Positions 19,301 through 26,124 of a DNA stretch of 64,000 bases are shown one piece after another; within the stretch, counting starts at the first letter, position 1; each line of letters opens with the position of its first letter. Both the position numbers and the translations under genes were made by a program. A model generated the notes under the pieces. It was not told where the DNA came from, searched no databases, and was given only the letters and a program-made list of their open reading frames with translations. Origin of the DNA: Allorhizobium undicola ORS 992 = ATCC 700741 (lineage in GTDB: Bacteria > Pseudomonadota > Alphaproteobacteria > Rhizobiales > Rhizobiaceae); NCBI RefSeq assembly GCF_000621665.1, contig NZ_JHXQ01000009.1:62001-126000 (forward strand), given 5' to 3'.

Positions 19301-21426
19301 CGGCTTTTCCCGCCTATCTCTTTGCCGAGCCGCAGCGTGTCACGCAGTTCGCGGAATGGCTGGGCGAGCGTCCGGGGTTTCGCGTCGGGCTTGTCTGGCA
19401 GGGCAATCCCGATCCGCAGGTGGACAAGGGCCGCTCCTTTCCCCTGCGGGTGCTGGAGCCGCTGGCAGGCCTTGATGGCGTGCGGTTGATCGCCCTGCAA
19501 AAAGGCGCGGGCGAGGAGCAGATCGACAGCGTCGATTTTGCCGTGGAAAGGCCACCTCAGGGTTTCGACGAGGGGCCGGATGCCTTTCTCGATACGGCGG
19601 CGCTGATCATGAACCTCGATCTCGTCATTACCTCCGATACGGCGGTGGCGCATCTGGCGGGCGCGCTTGGAAAGCCTGCCTGGGTCATCCTGAAATCGCG
19701 GGCGGAATGGCGCTGGCTGCGCGGGCGAAGCGATAGTCCGTGGTATCCGCGCACCCGGCTTTTCCGCCGGGTTGAGGGCGAGGTGGAGGCGGAAGCCTTT
19801 GCGGGTGTGGCGGGCCGCGTGGCCGAGGCGCTGGCGCTTCTGGTTGCCGGGGATCGCGGGCAATTGTTCGAAAGCCGCGAGCCGGAGATTGCGGTACCTG
19901 CCCCGCTTGCGCCAAAGCTGCGGCTGGCGCAGGCGATAGAGGCCCATATTGCCGGGCGCAAGGACGAGGCGGAAGCCGCCTATGGCGCGTTGATCCACGA
20001 GCCGGAGGTCAGCGCCGAGGCGCTGCATATGCTGGGCGGGCTTGCCATCGAAGCGCAGAATTATCCGCGTGCCCTGCTGTTTCTGGAAGGGGCGCTGGCG
20101 CTTGGTCTCGAGACGCCTGCCTTCCGGACCAATTATTCCATTGCGCTGCGCCACATGGGCCGCGTGGACGAGGCCGAAGCCCTGCTGCGGCAGGGGGTGA
20201 AGGAAGAGGCCAGCGCCGAAGCGCTGATGACGCTCGGCAATTTGCTGCGCGATACGGACCGCCATCCAGAGGCGCTGGAGGCCTATGATGCCTCGCTGGC
20301 GCTGAGGCCGGATCTTGCCAAGACCCATCGCGGCAAGGGCAATGCGCTGCGCGAAATGGGCAGGCCGGAAGAAGCGGTTTCAGCCTTCGACGACGCTTTG
20401 CAACTGGAGCCGGAGGATGCGGAAACCCTGATCGACCGGGCTCATGCCCATCTGATGGCCGGAAACCTGGAACAGGGATTTGCCGATTACGAGGCCCGCT
20501 GGCGTGGTGCCGAAATGGTGGCCCGCAGCCTGCCCATGCCACGATGGACCGGGGATTTTCGTCCCGATGCAACGCTCCTTGTGCATGGGGAGCAGGGACT
20601 TGGCGACCAGATCCAGTTTGCCCGCTTCCTGCGGCCTGCAAGCGCCCGGGTCGGGCGGCTCGTGCTGGAAGTGCGCGAGCCGCTGATCGGCCTGTTTTCG
20701 CTGCTGGTGAAGGGTTGGCCAAATGTGGAAATCCGCCGCCAGGGCGTGGATGCGGTGGAGGATGCCGATCTTCACATTCCCATGATGAGCCTGCCGCTGG
20801 TGCTTGGCGCCACGCTGGAAAGCCTGCCGGAACCGGCCTTTTTCCGGGCCGATCCACGGCGCGTGGCCGGTTGGGAGGCAAGGTTCGGGCACAGGGAGAG
20901 CTTGCGCGTCGGGCTGGTCTGGCAGGGCAATCCCAATGCGCGTGCCGACAAGGGCCGCTCGCCGCCGCTCAAGGCGCTGAAGCCGCTTTTCGACGTGGCG
21001 GATGTGCATTTCGTCAGCCTGCAATTCAAGGACGGGCTGGAGCAGATGAAATCCCTCGACTTTGCCGGGGATATGGCGGTTCCCGCCAGCGACCTTGGCG
21101 ATTTTGCCGAAACGGCGGCGGCGATCTCCGCGCTCGATCTGGTGATTTCCTCCTGCACGTCCACGCTGCATCTGGCGGCCTCGCTGCGTGTGCCGTGTTT
21201 TGCGCTGCTGAAATATGCAGCCGACTGGCGCTGGATGGCGCATCGGTCGGACAGCCCCTGGTATCCCGGCCTGAAGCTGTTCCGGCAGCCGCAGGCGGGC
21301 GATTGGGACAGTGTTGCCCGCGCCGTCGCGTCGGAGCTTGCGTATTTACGGGACGAACGGATTGCGGCCACCGGTCTTGCGACCGGACAGGCAAAGCCCG
21401 CGCAGGCGAAGACGGAGGCACGATAA
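16348..21426 (+). CDS. Triple-module TPR-glycosyltransferase (GT-B fold, OGT/GT9-like), 1692 residues
   Basis: Three consecutive TPR-plus-glycosyltransferase modules in one polypeptide. TPR units (for example LGVVHHQSARLEAAIAAYRQ) fill about residues 1-230, 575-850 and 1190-1370. Each is followed by a GT-B-like domain with an EQGxGDxxQFxR motif at about 294, 907 and 1413, a WQGNP...KGRS motif, and a nucleotide-site-like TSDTAVAHLAGALGKP (about 500 and 1101) or CTSTLHLAASLRVP (about 1603), then an aromatic DWRW/EWRW. This architecture is annotated as TPR-containing glycosyltransferase, distantly like O-GlcNAc transferase and heptosyltransferases. It probably works in the cytoplasm on a protein or polysaccharide acceptor. 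Most family members have one module; three in a chain is unusual. Its stop overlaps the start of the next gene (TAATG). Third-module active-site differences (STL for TAV) may mean reduced or different activity. Confidence 0.85.
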   Translation: MTTQMVSHCRSLMAEGRVDEALKALLQLHAAASGDPEISHLTGLALHLAGRSGEALAFFEQSLEADPARAGVHQNFALALLAAGEAQRAEAHARKAIDLDPDSLGGRSNLVLALVALGRWAEAEAVCAEILSARADDPVALAQMGVIRLELGDAAAAEMLLERSLALRPDAEAFYNLGVVHHQSARLEAAIAAYRQALQLDPQHERAANNLAACYRLEGDLMRAAKVQDALVSLNPSPLHRFNRACLKLLAGDWAASWEDYELRSLAAPDTFPASLAEKPRWQGEELGEADLLVVCEQGLGDSLQFIRFLPRLAGRAGRIVLACQPQLFRLLSSFAPFREEGGRFRLHPPQEPFPECAAWVPLLSLPLILGLQPDQVGVRVPYLAAEPEKSAQWRDWLAGREASDGRKALTIGLNWQGNPKAYGEPGRSLPLAAFAPLAQTAGPLRFVALQKGEALQENPPEGLELLVPEGLDSSDDAFLDTAALIISLDLVITSDTAVAHLAGALGKPVWLLLKKGPDWRWGMEGMLTDWYPTMRLFRQRQAGDWDGVMREVQQELKLLLTAPRALDEGRPEPVTLDQAIQCHQQRDFARAVRLYRHLLAQGVEPARVLNLLGMALMEAGQRGAAAARQGLPYSARSVALQPNIPDFWSNFAIALDACGQPADGLRALRHALTFNPDHVTSHLALARRETAQGRPEAALARAGRVVKAYPNLTHGLAAYAAAALAAGHLDEAEEAMRRACRLEPKVASHLVQLGAILLKKNQPRDAARAWERALAAQPDNADAWSNLGVAERNHGSAEIAAWFQSRGTQMQPQHAEAWSNCGISLLDAGREEPARAAFLKAIECRPGYADAEMALGMMLLNEGEYGQGLDLYERRFQVEVLGIDRSRVRLPEWQGEDLAGKSILVLAEQGFGDAFQFVRYVALLKARGAERVLVGCRQKIAALLGTMPGVDGVICENDTIPRLDYHIFMMSLPHRFSTTVDTIPAFPAYLFAEPQRVTQFAEWLGERPGFRVGLVWQGNPDPQVDKGRSFPLRVLEPLAGLDGVRLIALQKGAGEEQIDSVDFAVERPPQGFDEGPDAFLDTAALIMNLDLVITSDTAVAHLAGALGKPAWVILKSRAEWRWLRGRSDSPWYPRTRLFRRVEGEVEAEAFAGVAGRVAEALALLVAGDRGQLFESREPEIAVPAPLAPKLRLAQAIEAHIAGRKDEAEAAYGALIHEPEVSAEALHMLGGLAIEAQNYPRALLFLEGALALGLETPAFRTNYSIALRHMGRVDEAEALLRQGVKEEASAEALMTLGNLLRDTDRHPEALEAYDASLALRPDLAKTHRGKGNALREMGRPEEAVSAFDDALQLEPEDAETLIDRAHAHLMAGNLEQGFADYEARWRGAEMVARSLPMPRWTGDFRPDATLLVHGEQGLGDQIQFARFLRPASARVGRLVLEVREPLIGLFSLLVKGWPNVEIRRQGVDAVEDADLHIPMMSLPLVLGATLESLPEPAFFRADPRRVAGWEARFGHRESLRVGLVWQGNPNARADKGRSPPLKALKPLFDVADVHFVSLQFKDGLEQMKSLDFAGDMAVPASDLGDFAETAAAISALDLVISSCTSTLHLAASLRVPCFALLKYAADWRWMAHRSDSPWYPGLKLFRQPQAGDWDSVARAVASELAYLRDERIAATGLATGQAKPAQAKTEAR

Positions 21427-22910
21427 TGGCCGATACCATGCTGCTGGAGGCTTTCGAAAAACACCGCGCCGGAGATCTTGCCGCCGCCGTGGCGCTTTAT
21501 CTTGCCCTGCTCGAAACCCATCCCGACGATGTGGATGCCTTGCGGCTGCTGGCCTCCGCACGGCGTTCGCAGGGCAACCTTGCCGAAGCGCTTTCGCTTT
21601 ATGCGCGGGCGCTGCGGCTGGCGCCCGATCATGCCGATATCTGGTTCAATCTTGGCAATGCGCTTTCCGAAGCGGGGCGAAATGGCGAGGCGCTCGATTC
21701 CTACCGCCGTGCCGCCGAGCTTCAACCCGCCAATGCCCCGGTTCATGCCAGCATCGGCGTCTGTCTTGCCCATCTAGGCGAGATCGACGCGGCGGGCGAG
21801 GCCTATCGTCAGGCGCTGGCGCTCGATCCGTCCAACCGTATCGCCCTGCATAATCTCGGCAATATTCTGGCCGAGCAGGGGGACACGGCGGCAGCCATCG
21901 CGCAATTGCGGGCCGCCTTGAAGATCTATCCCGATCTTGCCGAGGCCCATTACAATCTCGGTCTCAACCTGCTGCGCAGCGGCGATTTCGCAGGCGGTTT
22001 CGCGGAATATGAATGGCGCTGGCTGGCGGAGGATTTTCCAGCCCGGCCCCGCCATGGCGCGATCGCCGACTGGAAGGGGCTGCCCTTCAAAGGCAAGCGC
22101 CTGCTGATCCATGCCGAACAGGGGCTGGGTGATACGATCCAGTTCGTCAAGCTGTTGCCGCTGGTCAAATCACTGGGTGGTGAGGTGATCTTGCAGGTGC
22201 CGGACAAGCTGCTGCGGCTGCTTGGCAATGTGCAGGGTGCCGATCAGGTGATTTCAGCCGATCCCGATCCGTCAGGCATCGATTACCAGTCGCCGCTACT
22301 TGGCCTGCCGCATCGCCTGCAATTGACGGGGGGCAGTATTCCGGGCGCAAGGCATTATCTTGCGCCTGATGCTGAAAATGCAGCCCGGTGGCGCGCGCGA
22401 TTGAAGCTCGACGAGGGCAGGCAGGTCGTTGGTTTCGTCTGGCATGGCAATCCGCTGTCGCCCTCCGACAGGGGAAGAAGCCTTCCCGGCCCGCAGGCCT
22501 TGAAGCCCTTCGGCGCGCTTGCCGAAACCCGGCTGCTGGCCTTGCAGAAGCTGGAAGCGCAGCAACTGGAGCCCGCCGATACGCCGTCCGGCTTCCGGGT
22601 TGCCGGTCTCGATTTCACGCTGGAACATCCCGGTCCCGATTTCGATGCCGGGCCGGATGCTTTTCTCGACACGGCCGCCGTTCTGCCCGCCCTTTCCGGC
22701 TTCGTGTCGGTCTGCACGGCACCTTTGCATCTGGCGGGTGCGCTGGGTGTCGGCTGCATCGGCATTCTCAAGGCCGTGCCCGACTGGCGCTGGGGATTGA
22801 AGGGGCCGGTGACGCCCTGGTATCCCTCCATGCGCCTGTGCCGTCAGCCCGTTCCCGGCGATTTTGCCTCAGCACTGGACGAGGCTATCGGGATGCTGCG
22901 CGGCGACTGA
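21426..22910 (+). CDS. Single-module TPR-glycosyltransferase
   Basis: A 494-residue protein with N-terminal TPRs (residues 1 to about 190, for example ADIWFNLGNALSEAGRNGEA) and a C-terminal GT-B-like domain. The domain has EQGLGDTIQFVK at about 229, WHGNPLSPSDRGRSLPG, DAFLDTAAVL and CTAPLHLAGALGVG at about 430, then DWRWGLKGPVTPWYPSM. It is homologous to each module of the 1692-residue neighbour, from which it probably arose by duplication or vice versa. The ATG shares one base with the upstream stop (TAATG), so translation is coupled. The frame is open upstream to 20544 inside the neighbour, but that extension is out of frame with a real domain and rejected. Acceptor and donor are unknown. 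Confidence 0.85.
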   Translation: MADTMLLEAFEKHRAGDLAAAVALYLALLETHPDDVDALRLLASARRSQGNLAEALSLYARALRLAPDHADIWFNLGNALSEAGRNGEALDSYRRAAELQPANAPVHASIGVCLAHLGEIDAAGEAYRQALALDPSNRIALHNLGNILAEQGDTAAAIAQLRAALKIYPDLAEAHYNLGLNLLRSGDFAGGFAEYEWRWLAEDFPARPRHGAIADWKGLPFKGKRLLIHAEQGLGDTIQFVKLLPLVKSLGGEVILQVPDKLLRLLGNVQGADQVISADPDPSGIDYQSPLLGLPHRLQLTGGSIPGARHYLAPDAENAARWRARLKLDEGRQVVGFVWHGNPLSPSDRGRSLPGPQALKPFGALAETRLLALQKLEAQQLEPADTPSGFRVAGLDFTLEHPGPDFDAGPDAFLDTAAVLPALSGFVSVCTAPLHLAGALGVGCIGILKAVPDWRWGLKGPVTPWYPSMRLCRQPVPGDFASALDEAIGMLRGD

Positions 22911-22926
22911 TCGCCGCGCTTTATTT
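22898..22926 (+). terminator. Rho-independent terminator of the repeat-protein/TPR-GT operon
   Basis: GCGCGGCGA (22898-22906) pairs perfectly with TCGCCGCGC (22911-22919) around a CTGA loop and is followed by TTTATTTC. The stem includes the last codons and stop of the TPR-GT gene, a compact overlap of coding end and terminator. Confidence 0.8.
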
Positions 22927-22937
22927 CTACAAATGCT

Positions 22938-23819
22938 TTATATCCGGCCAGCCTCCCAGCCCAGCATGGCGCGTTTGCGCGTCAGGCCCCAGTGATAGCC
23001 GGTGAGTGCGCCGTTCTTGCCCAATGCCCGGTGGCAGGGCACGACGAAGGAAATGGGGTTTCGCCCGACCGCCGCGCCCACGGCGCGGCTTGCCTGCGGC
23101 TGGCCAATCCGGTTGGCAATCTCGGAATAGGTCACGGCGCGGCCCATGGGAATGGTCAGCAATTGCTGCCAGACGCGGATCTGGAAATCCGAGCCGATCA
23201 AAACGACATTGAGCTTTTGTTCGGCCTGCCATTGCGAGGGGTCGAAAATCCGCTGCATGAAGGGGGTGCTTGCCTGCGGGTCTTCGATCAGGCTGGCCCT
23301 TGGCCAGCGCTTTGCCATATCCTCGAAACAGGCCTGTTCTTCGCCCGCATCGCAAAAGGCAAGGCCCGCAAGGCCGCGCTCCGTCACCATCGCCAGCGCC
23401 TGTCCGAAGGGCGAGGGATGGTAGCCATAGCGCAGGATCAGGCCCTCGCCGCGTGCCTTCCATTCCCCCGGTGACATGGCCTCGTGGCTGACGAAAAGAT
23501 CATGCAGGCGGCCGGGGCCTGAAAGCCCCAGTTCCATGGCGGTTTCCAGCAGCGGCAGGCCTTCCCGGCCAAGCAGCCGCTTGGCGTGGTCCAGCGTTAC
23601 CGCCTGAAGAAAGGCCTTTGGGCTCAAGCCTGCCCAGCGGGTGAAGACCTTCTGCAATTGCGTGGGCGACTGGTTCAATTGCCGGGCAAGATCCTCCAGC
23701 GAGGGTTGCTGGCGGTAGTCCAGCGTCATGCATTCAATGACGCGGCACACCGTTTCATAGTCCTGCCCTTCCGGCGTGATGTCGCAGGCGGGGCGGTCAA
23801 GAGTGCAGGCAAGCGACAT
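22938..23819 (-). CDS. AraC-type regulator fused to O6-methylguanine-DNA methyltransferase (Ada-like, lacking the N-Ada domain)
   Basis: A 293-residue protein. Residues about 20-110 form an AraC helix-turn-helix pair (SLEDLARQLNQSPTQLQKVF, LETAMELGLSGPGRLHDLF). Residues about 120-290 form the methyltransferase with the active-site VVPCHRALG cysteine and GAVGRNP-type DNA-binding residues (RAVGAAVGRNP). It repairs O6-alkylguanine by suicidal transfer to cysteine and probably also regulates transcription. E. coli Ada has an N-terminal zinc domain that senses methylphosphotriesters; it is absent here. ATG 23819 follows a good AGGAGAG; the frame is open to 23918 without such a site. Transcribed toward the TPR-GT terminator. 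Confidence 0.9.
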   Translation of the reverse strand: MSLACTLDRPACDITPEGQDYETVCRVIECMTLDYRQQPSLEDLARQLNQSPTQLQKVFTRWAGLSPKAFLQAVTLDHAKRLLGREGLPLLETAMELGLSGPGRLHDLFVSHEAMSPGEWKARGEGLILRYGYHPSPFGQALAMVTERGLAGLAFCDAGEEQACFEDMAKRWPRASLIEDPQASTPFMQRIFDPSQWQAEQKLNVVLIGSDFQIRVWQQLLTIPMGRAVTYSEIANRIGQPQASRAVGAAVGRNPISFVVPCHRALGKNGALTGYHWGLTRKRAMLGWEAGRI

Positions 23820-23957
23820 GGAAAACTCTCCTGTGGTCATGGACATGCCGCCGGTCGTCGGGTCGAGATCAGCAAGCCCCCGCAGCGCGGGCGGCGTCAT
23901 CCGGCACGTATTCAGCAAAGCACCTTCCGGTCAGTGTTGCCACCCGATTCTTGCCGC

Positions 23958-24440
23958 TCAAAGCCTTTGGGTTGCCGTGGCCAGCGCCTGGCGAAAGGCC
24001 TTGGCAAAGCTTTCGCGGTCTTCCGGGTTGAGGAAGGAGCCGATCTCGGTCTGGCGTCCCTGACCGTGGACGGTCATCGATAGAATGCCGAATTCCTCGT
24101 GGCGGCGCACGAAAAACCGCGCCCAGAAGGGGTTCCACAGAAACTCCGTCATCCTGCCCGAGGGGGTATATTTGCGCACGCTCAATTGCTGGCGCGACAG
24201 GGTGACTTCCTCCCGCGCTTTTGCGGCCCGGTAATTCAGCCGAAAGGCGCCATAAAGCAGCAGGAAATCCAGACCGAAGAAAAAGCCTATGGGCCATGCG
24301 CCGGTGGTCAGGAAGAATAGGCCGTAAAGCAGGCAGACGAGGCCGCAAAGCGTCAGCAGGATGCGGAACCCCTTTCGCCCGAGCGAGCGATAGGGTACCA
24401 GTTCGGCAGCAAAGATCGGCTGATCGGCGGTCTCATTCAT
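23958..24440 (-). CDS. DUF2244 domain membrane protein
   Basis: A 160-residue protein with two adjacent transmembrane helices (about 25-70: RILLTLCGLVCLLYGLFFL and WPIGFFFGLDFLLLYGAF) and a C-terminal soluble part with RKYTPSGRMTEFLWNPFWAR and the end NPEDRESFAKAFRQALATA, the pattern of DUF2244. Function unknown; the family is common in alphaproteobacteria near cytochrome oxidase or nth genes. It is divergent from nth, with a palindromic element in between. ATG 24440 is preceded by GAGG. Confidence 0.82.
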   Translation of the reverse strand: MNETADQPIFAAELVPYRSLGRKGFRILLTLCGLVCLLYGLFFLTTGAWPIGFFFGLDFLLLYGAFRLNYRAAKAREEVTLSRQQLSVRKYTPSGRMTEFLWNPFWARFFVRRHEEFGILSMTVHGQGRQTEIGSFLNPEDRESFAKAFRQALATATQRL

Positions 24441-24483
24441 GGCGTTATGCCTCAAGAACTGCGTGAACCAGAAATTATTTGAT

Positions 24484-24528
24484 GCATTTCCGGCGGGGAA
24501 AACAGGTTTCCACCTGTCCGGCTTATGC
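24484..24528. repeat. RIME-like palindromic intergenic element
   Basis: Outer ends GCATTTCCGG and CCGGCTTATGC, inner arms ACAGGT/ACCTGT around TTTCC. Same type as the elements at 61898-62000 and 63239-63282. Its right end contains the ATG at 24525, which argues that this ATG is not the nth start. Confidence 0.6.
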
Positions 24529-24548
24529 TTAGTTTGACAAGTATCAAG

Positions 24549-25301
24549 ATGAAATCCACCACCTCAACCGTCAAGACGTCAAATGGCGCGGCAAGGAAAA
24601 AGCCGCCCTTTCGCAGCCTCTATTCCAAACCGGAACTGGAGGAGATGTTTCGCCGCTTTTCCATCCAGCGGCCCGAACCCAAGGGGGAACTGGAACATGT
24701 GAACCCCTTTACGCTGGTGGTAGCGGTGGCGCTTTCGGCGCAGGCCACCGATGCAGGGGTGAACAAGGCCACGCGGGCGCTGTTCAAGGTGGCCGATACG
24801 CCGGAGAAAATGCTGGCGCTGGGCGAGGAAAAGGTCCGCGATTACATCAAGACCATCGGGCTTTACCGCAACAAGGCGAAAAACGTGATCGCGCTCAGCC
24901 AGATGCTGGTGGACAGGTTTGGCGGCGAAGTGCCCAGGACCCGCGAGGAGCTGGTGCTGTTGCCGGGTGTCGGGCGCAAGACGGCCAATGTCGTCATGTC
25001 CATGGCCTTCGGCATTCCCACCATGGCCGTCGATACGCATATTTTTCGCATCGGCAACCGCATTCGCCTTGCACCCGGCAAGACGCCGGACGAGGTGGAG
25101 GACAAGCTGATGCGCATCATCCCGGCGCATTATCTGTTCCACGCTCATCACTGGCTCATTCTGCATGGCCGCTATTGCTGCAAGGCCCGCAAGCCGGAAT
25201 GCGAGCGCTGCGTGATTGCCGATCTCTGTCGCTCGCCGGAAAAGACCTGCGACATACCCGCTCCACTGGTGGAGTTACCCCCGCAGCAGATCGGAGAATG
25301 A
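24549..25301 (+). CDS. nth: Endonuclease III
   Basis: A 250-residue DNA glycosylase/AP lyase that removes oxidised pyrimidines. The helix-hairpin-helix with the catalytic lysine is LPGVGRKTANVVMS (lysine at about 147), the catalytic aspartate is in VDTHIFR, and the 4Fe-4S cluster ligands are the four cysteines of the C-terminal block CxxxxxxCxxCxxxxxC (within CKARKPECERCVIADLC). The N-terminus has about 25 extra residues rich in Ser/Thr/Lys compared with E. coli Nth. Starts at 24525 and 24549 are both possible; I prefer 24549 because the earlier ATG lies in a repeat element. Its last 27 bases overlap the convergent EI24 gene. Confidence 0.95.
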   Translation: MKSTTSTVKTSNGAARKKPPFRSLYSKPELEEMFRRFSIQRPEPKGELEHVNPFTLVVAVALSAQATDAGVNKATRALFKVADTPEKMLALGEEKVRDYIKTIGLYRNKAKNVIALSQMLVDRFGGEVPRTREELVLLPGVGRKTANVVMSMAFGIPTMAVDTHIFRIGNRIRLAPGKTPDEVEDKLMRIIPAHYLFHAHHWLILHGRYCCKARKPECERCVIADLCRSPEKTCDIPAPLVELPPQQIGE

Positions 25302-26000
25302 CGGATCGCGCCGCGTGAGCGCCTTGTGCAGATGCACCATCAACCCGGCGGCAAACAGCGGTGTCAGCAGGTTGACGATGGGAATGGCCAGAAAGCCCGC
25401 AATCACCAGTCCGCCGAGAAACACCGTGCCGGAATGCTTGCGGCGGAAATCCAGCGCCTCGGCGCGGGGCCGCAGGCGCATGGCGGCAAATTCGAAGAAT
25501 TCCCGGCCCAGCAGATAGCCATTGACCAGAAAGAAGGCCATGAGATTGATGCCGGGCAGCGCCAGCAGCATCAGCGCCACGAGATTGCCGAGAATGACCA
25601 CCCCGAAGAATTTGACGGAGGAGACAATCGCGGCAAGCATGGGCATGGCCTCGCCCGCGGGATCGGCCGGATAGTCGCGCTTTTCGATCAGTTCGGCGAC
25701 GTCATCCAGGAAAAGACCGGCAATGATGGCAGTGATCGGCGCGATCAGAAGGGCGAGCGCCAACGCAAGACCAATGCTGGCAAGAATGCCGAAGATCAGC
25801 GTCAACCAGCCCGCCCATTCCGGCGTGGCGGGAAAGAAGGCGGCAAACCACGGCCAGACATACAGAATGAACCCTTCCCGCAGCGCGAGCCAAAGTCCGA
25901 TCAGCGCCAGAATGGAAAGACCGAGCGTCTTCCAGAACACACCCCTCGTTTCCGGAGCGAGGAGATTGCGAAGGGAAAGTGCGGCGGCATCGAGGATCAA
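25275..26000 (-). CDS. EI24/CysZ-like integral membrane protein
   Basis: A 241-residue protein with four main hydrophobic regions: KTLGLSILALIGLWLALREG, WAGWLTLIFGILASIGLALAL with the following segment, NLVALMLLALPGINLMAFFL, and VFLGGLVIAGFLAIPIVNLL. The NGYLLGREFFEFAAMRL motif is typical of EI24-domain proteins, which include the sulfate permease CysZ. I choose a TTG start at 26000 because GAGGTG precedes it and the family N-terminus (LDAAALSLRNLL) begins there; an open extension to 26300 overlaps the Sel1 gene in another frame. A sulfate uptake role is possible, not shown. Confidence 0.8.
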   Translation of the reverse strand: MILDAAALSLRNLLAPETRGVFWKTLGLSILALIGLWLALREGFILYVWPWFAAFFPATPEWAGWLTLIFGILASIGLALALALLIAPITAIIAGLFLDDVAELIEKRDYPADPAGEAMPMLAAIVSSVKFFGVVILGNLVALMLLALPGINLMAFFLVNGYLLGREFFEFAAMRLRPRAEALDFRRKHSGTVFLGGLVIAGFLAIPIVNLLTPLFAAGLMVHLHKALTRRDPSFSDLLRG

Positions 26001-26023
26001 CTCACACCTCTTTCGGGGCGAAA

Positions 26024-26058
26024 TCTGGAAGGAGGGCGATTTTCGACCTCCTTCCAGA
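26024..26058 (-). terminator. Strong hairpin between Sel1 gene and EI24 gene
   Basis: TCTGGAAGGAGG (26024-26035) and CCTCCTTCCAGA (26047-26058) are perfectly complementary around an 11-base loop. It lies 67 bases after the Sel1 gene stop and 24 bases before the EI24 start. The T-tract on the minus strand is short (TTTC), so it may act as a weak terminator of the secretion operon or as a leader structure of the EI24 mRNA. Confidence 0.55.
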
Positions 26059-26124
26059 AGGAATGGCTTGCCCGCTATATGGGGTGTCGGCGTGGCGGGC
26101 GCAATATCTGCCGTCTGTTCAGGC

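Noticed and set aside
20544-21425. N-terminal extension of the single-module TPR-GT gene
   Set aside because: The open frame lies inside the upstream gene in another frame, without TPR pattern; ATG 21426 overlaps the upstream stop and begins a TPR.
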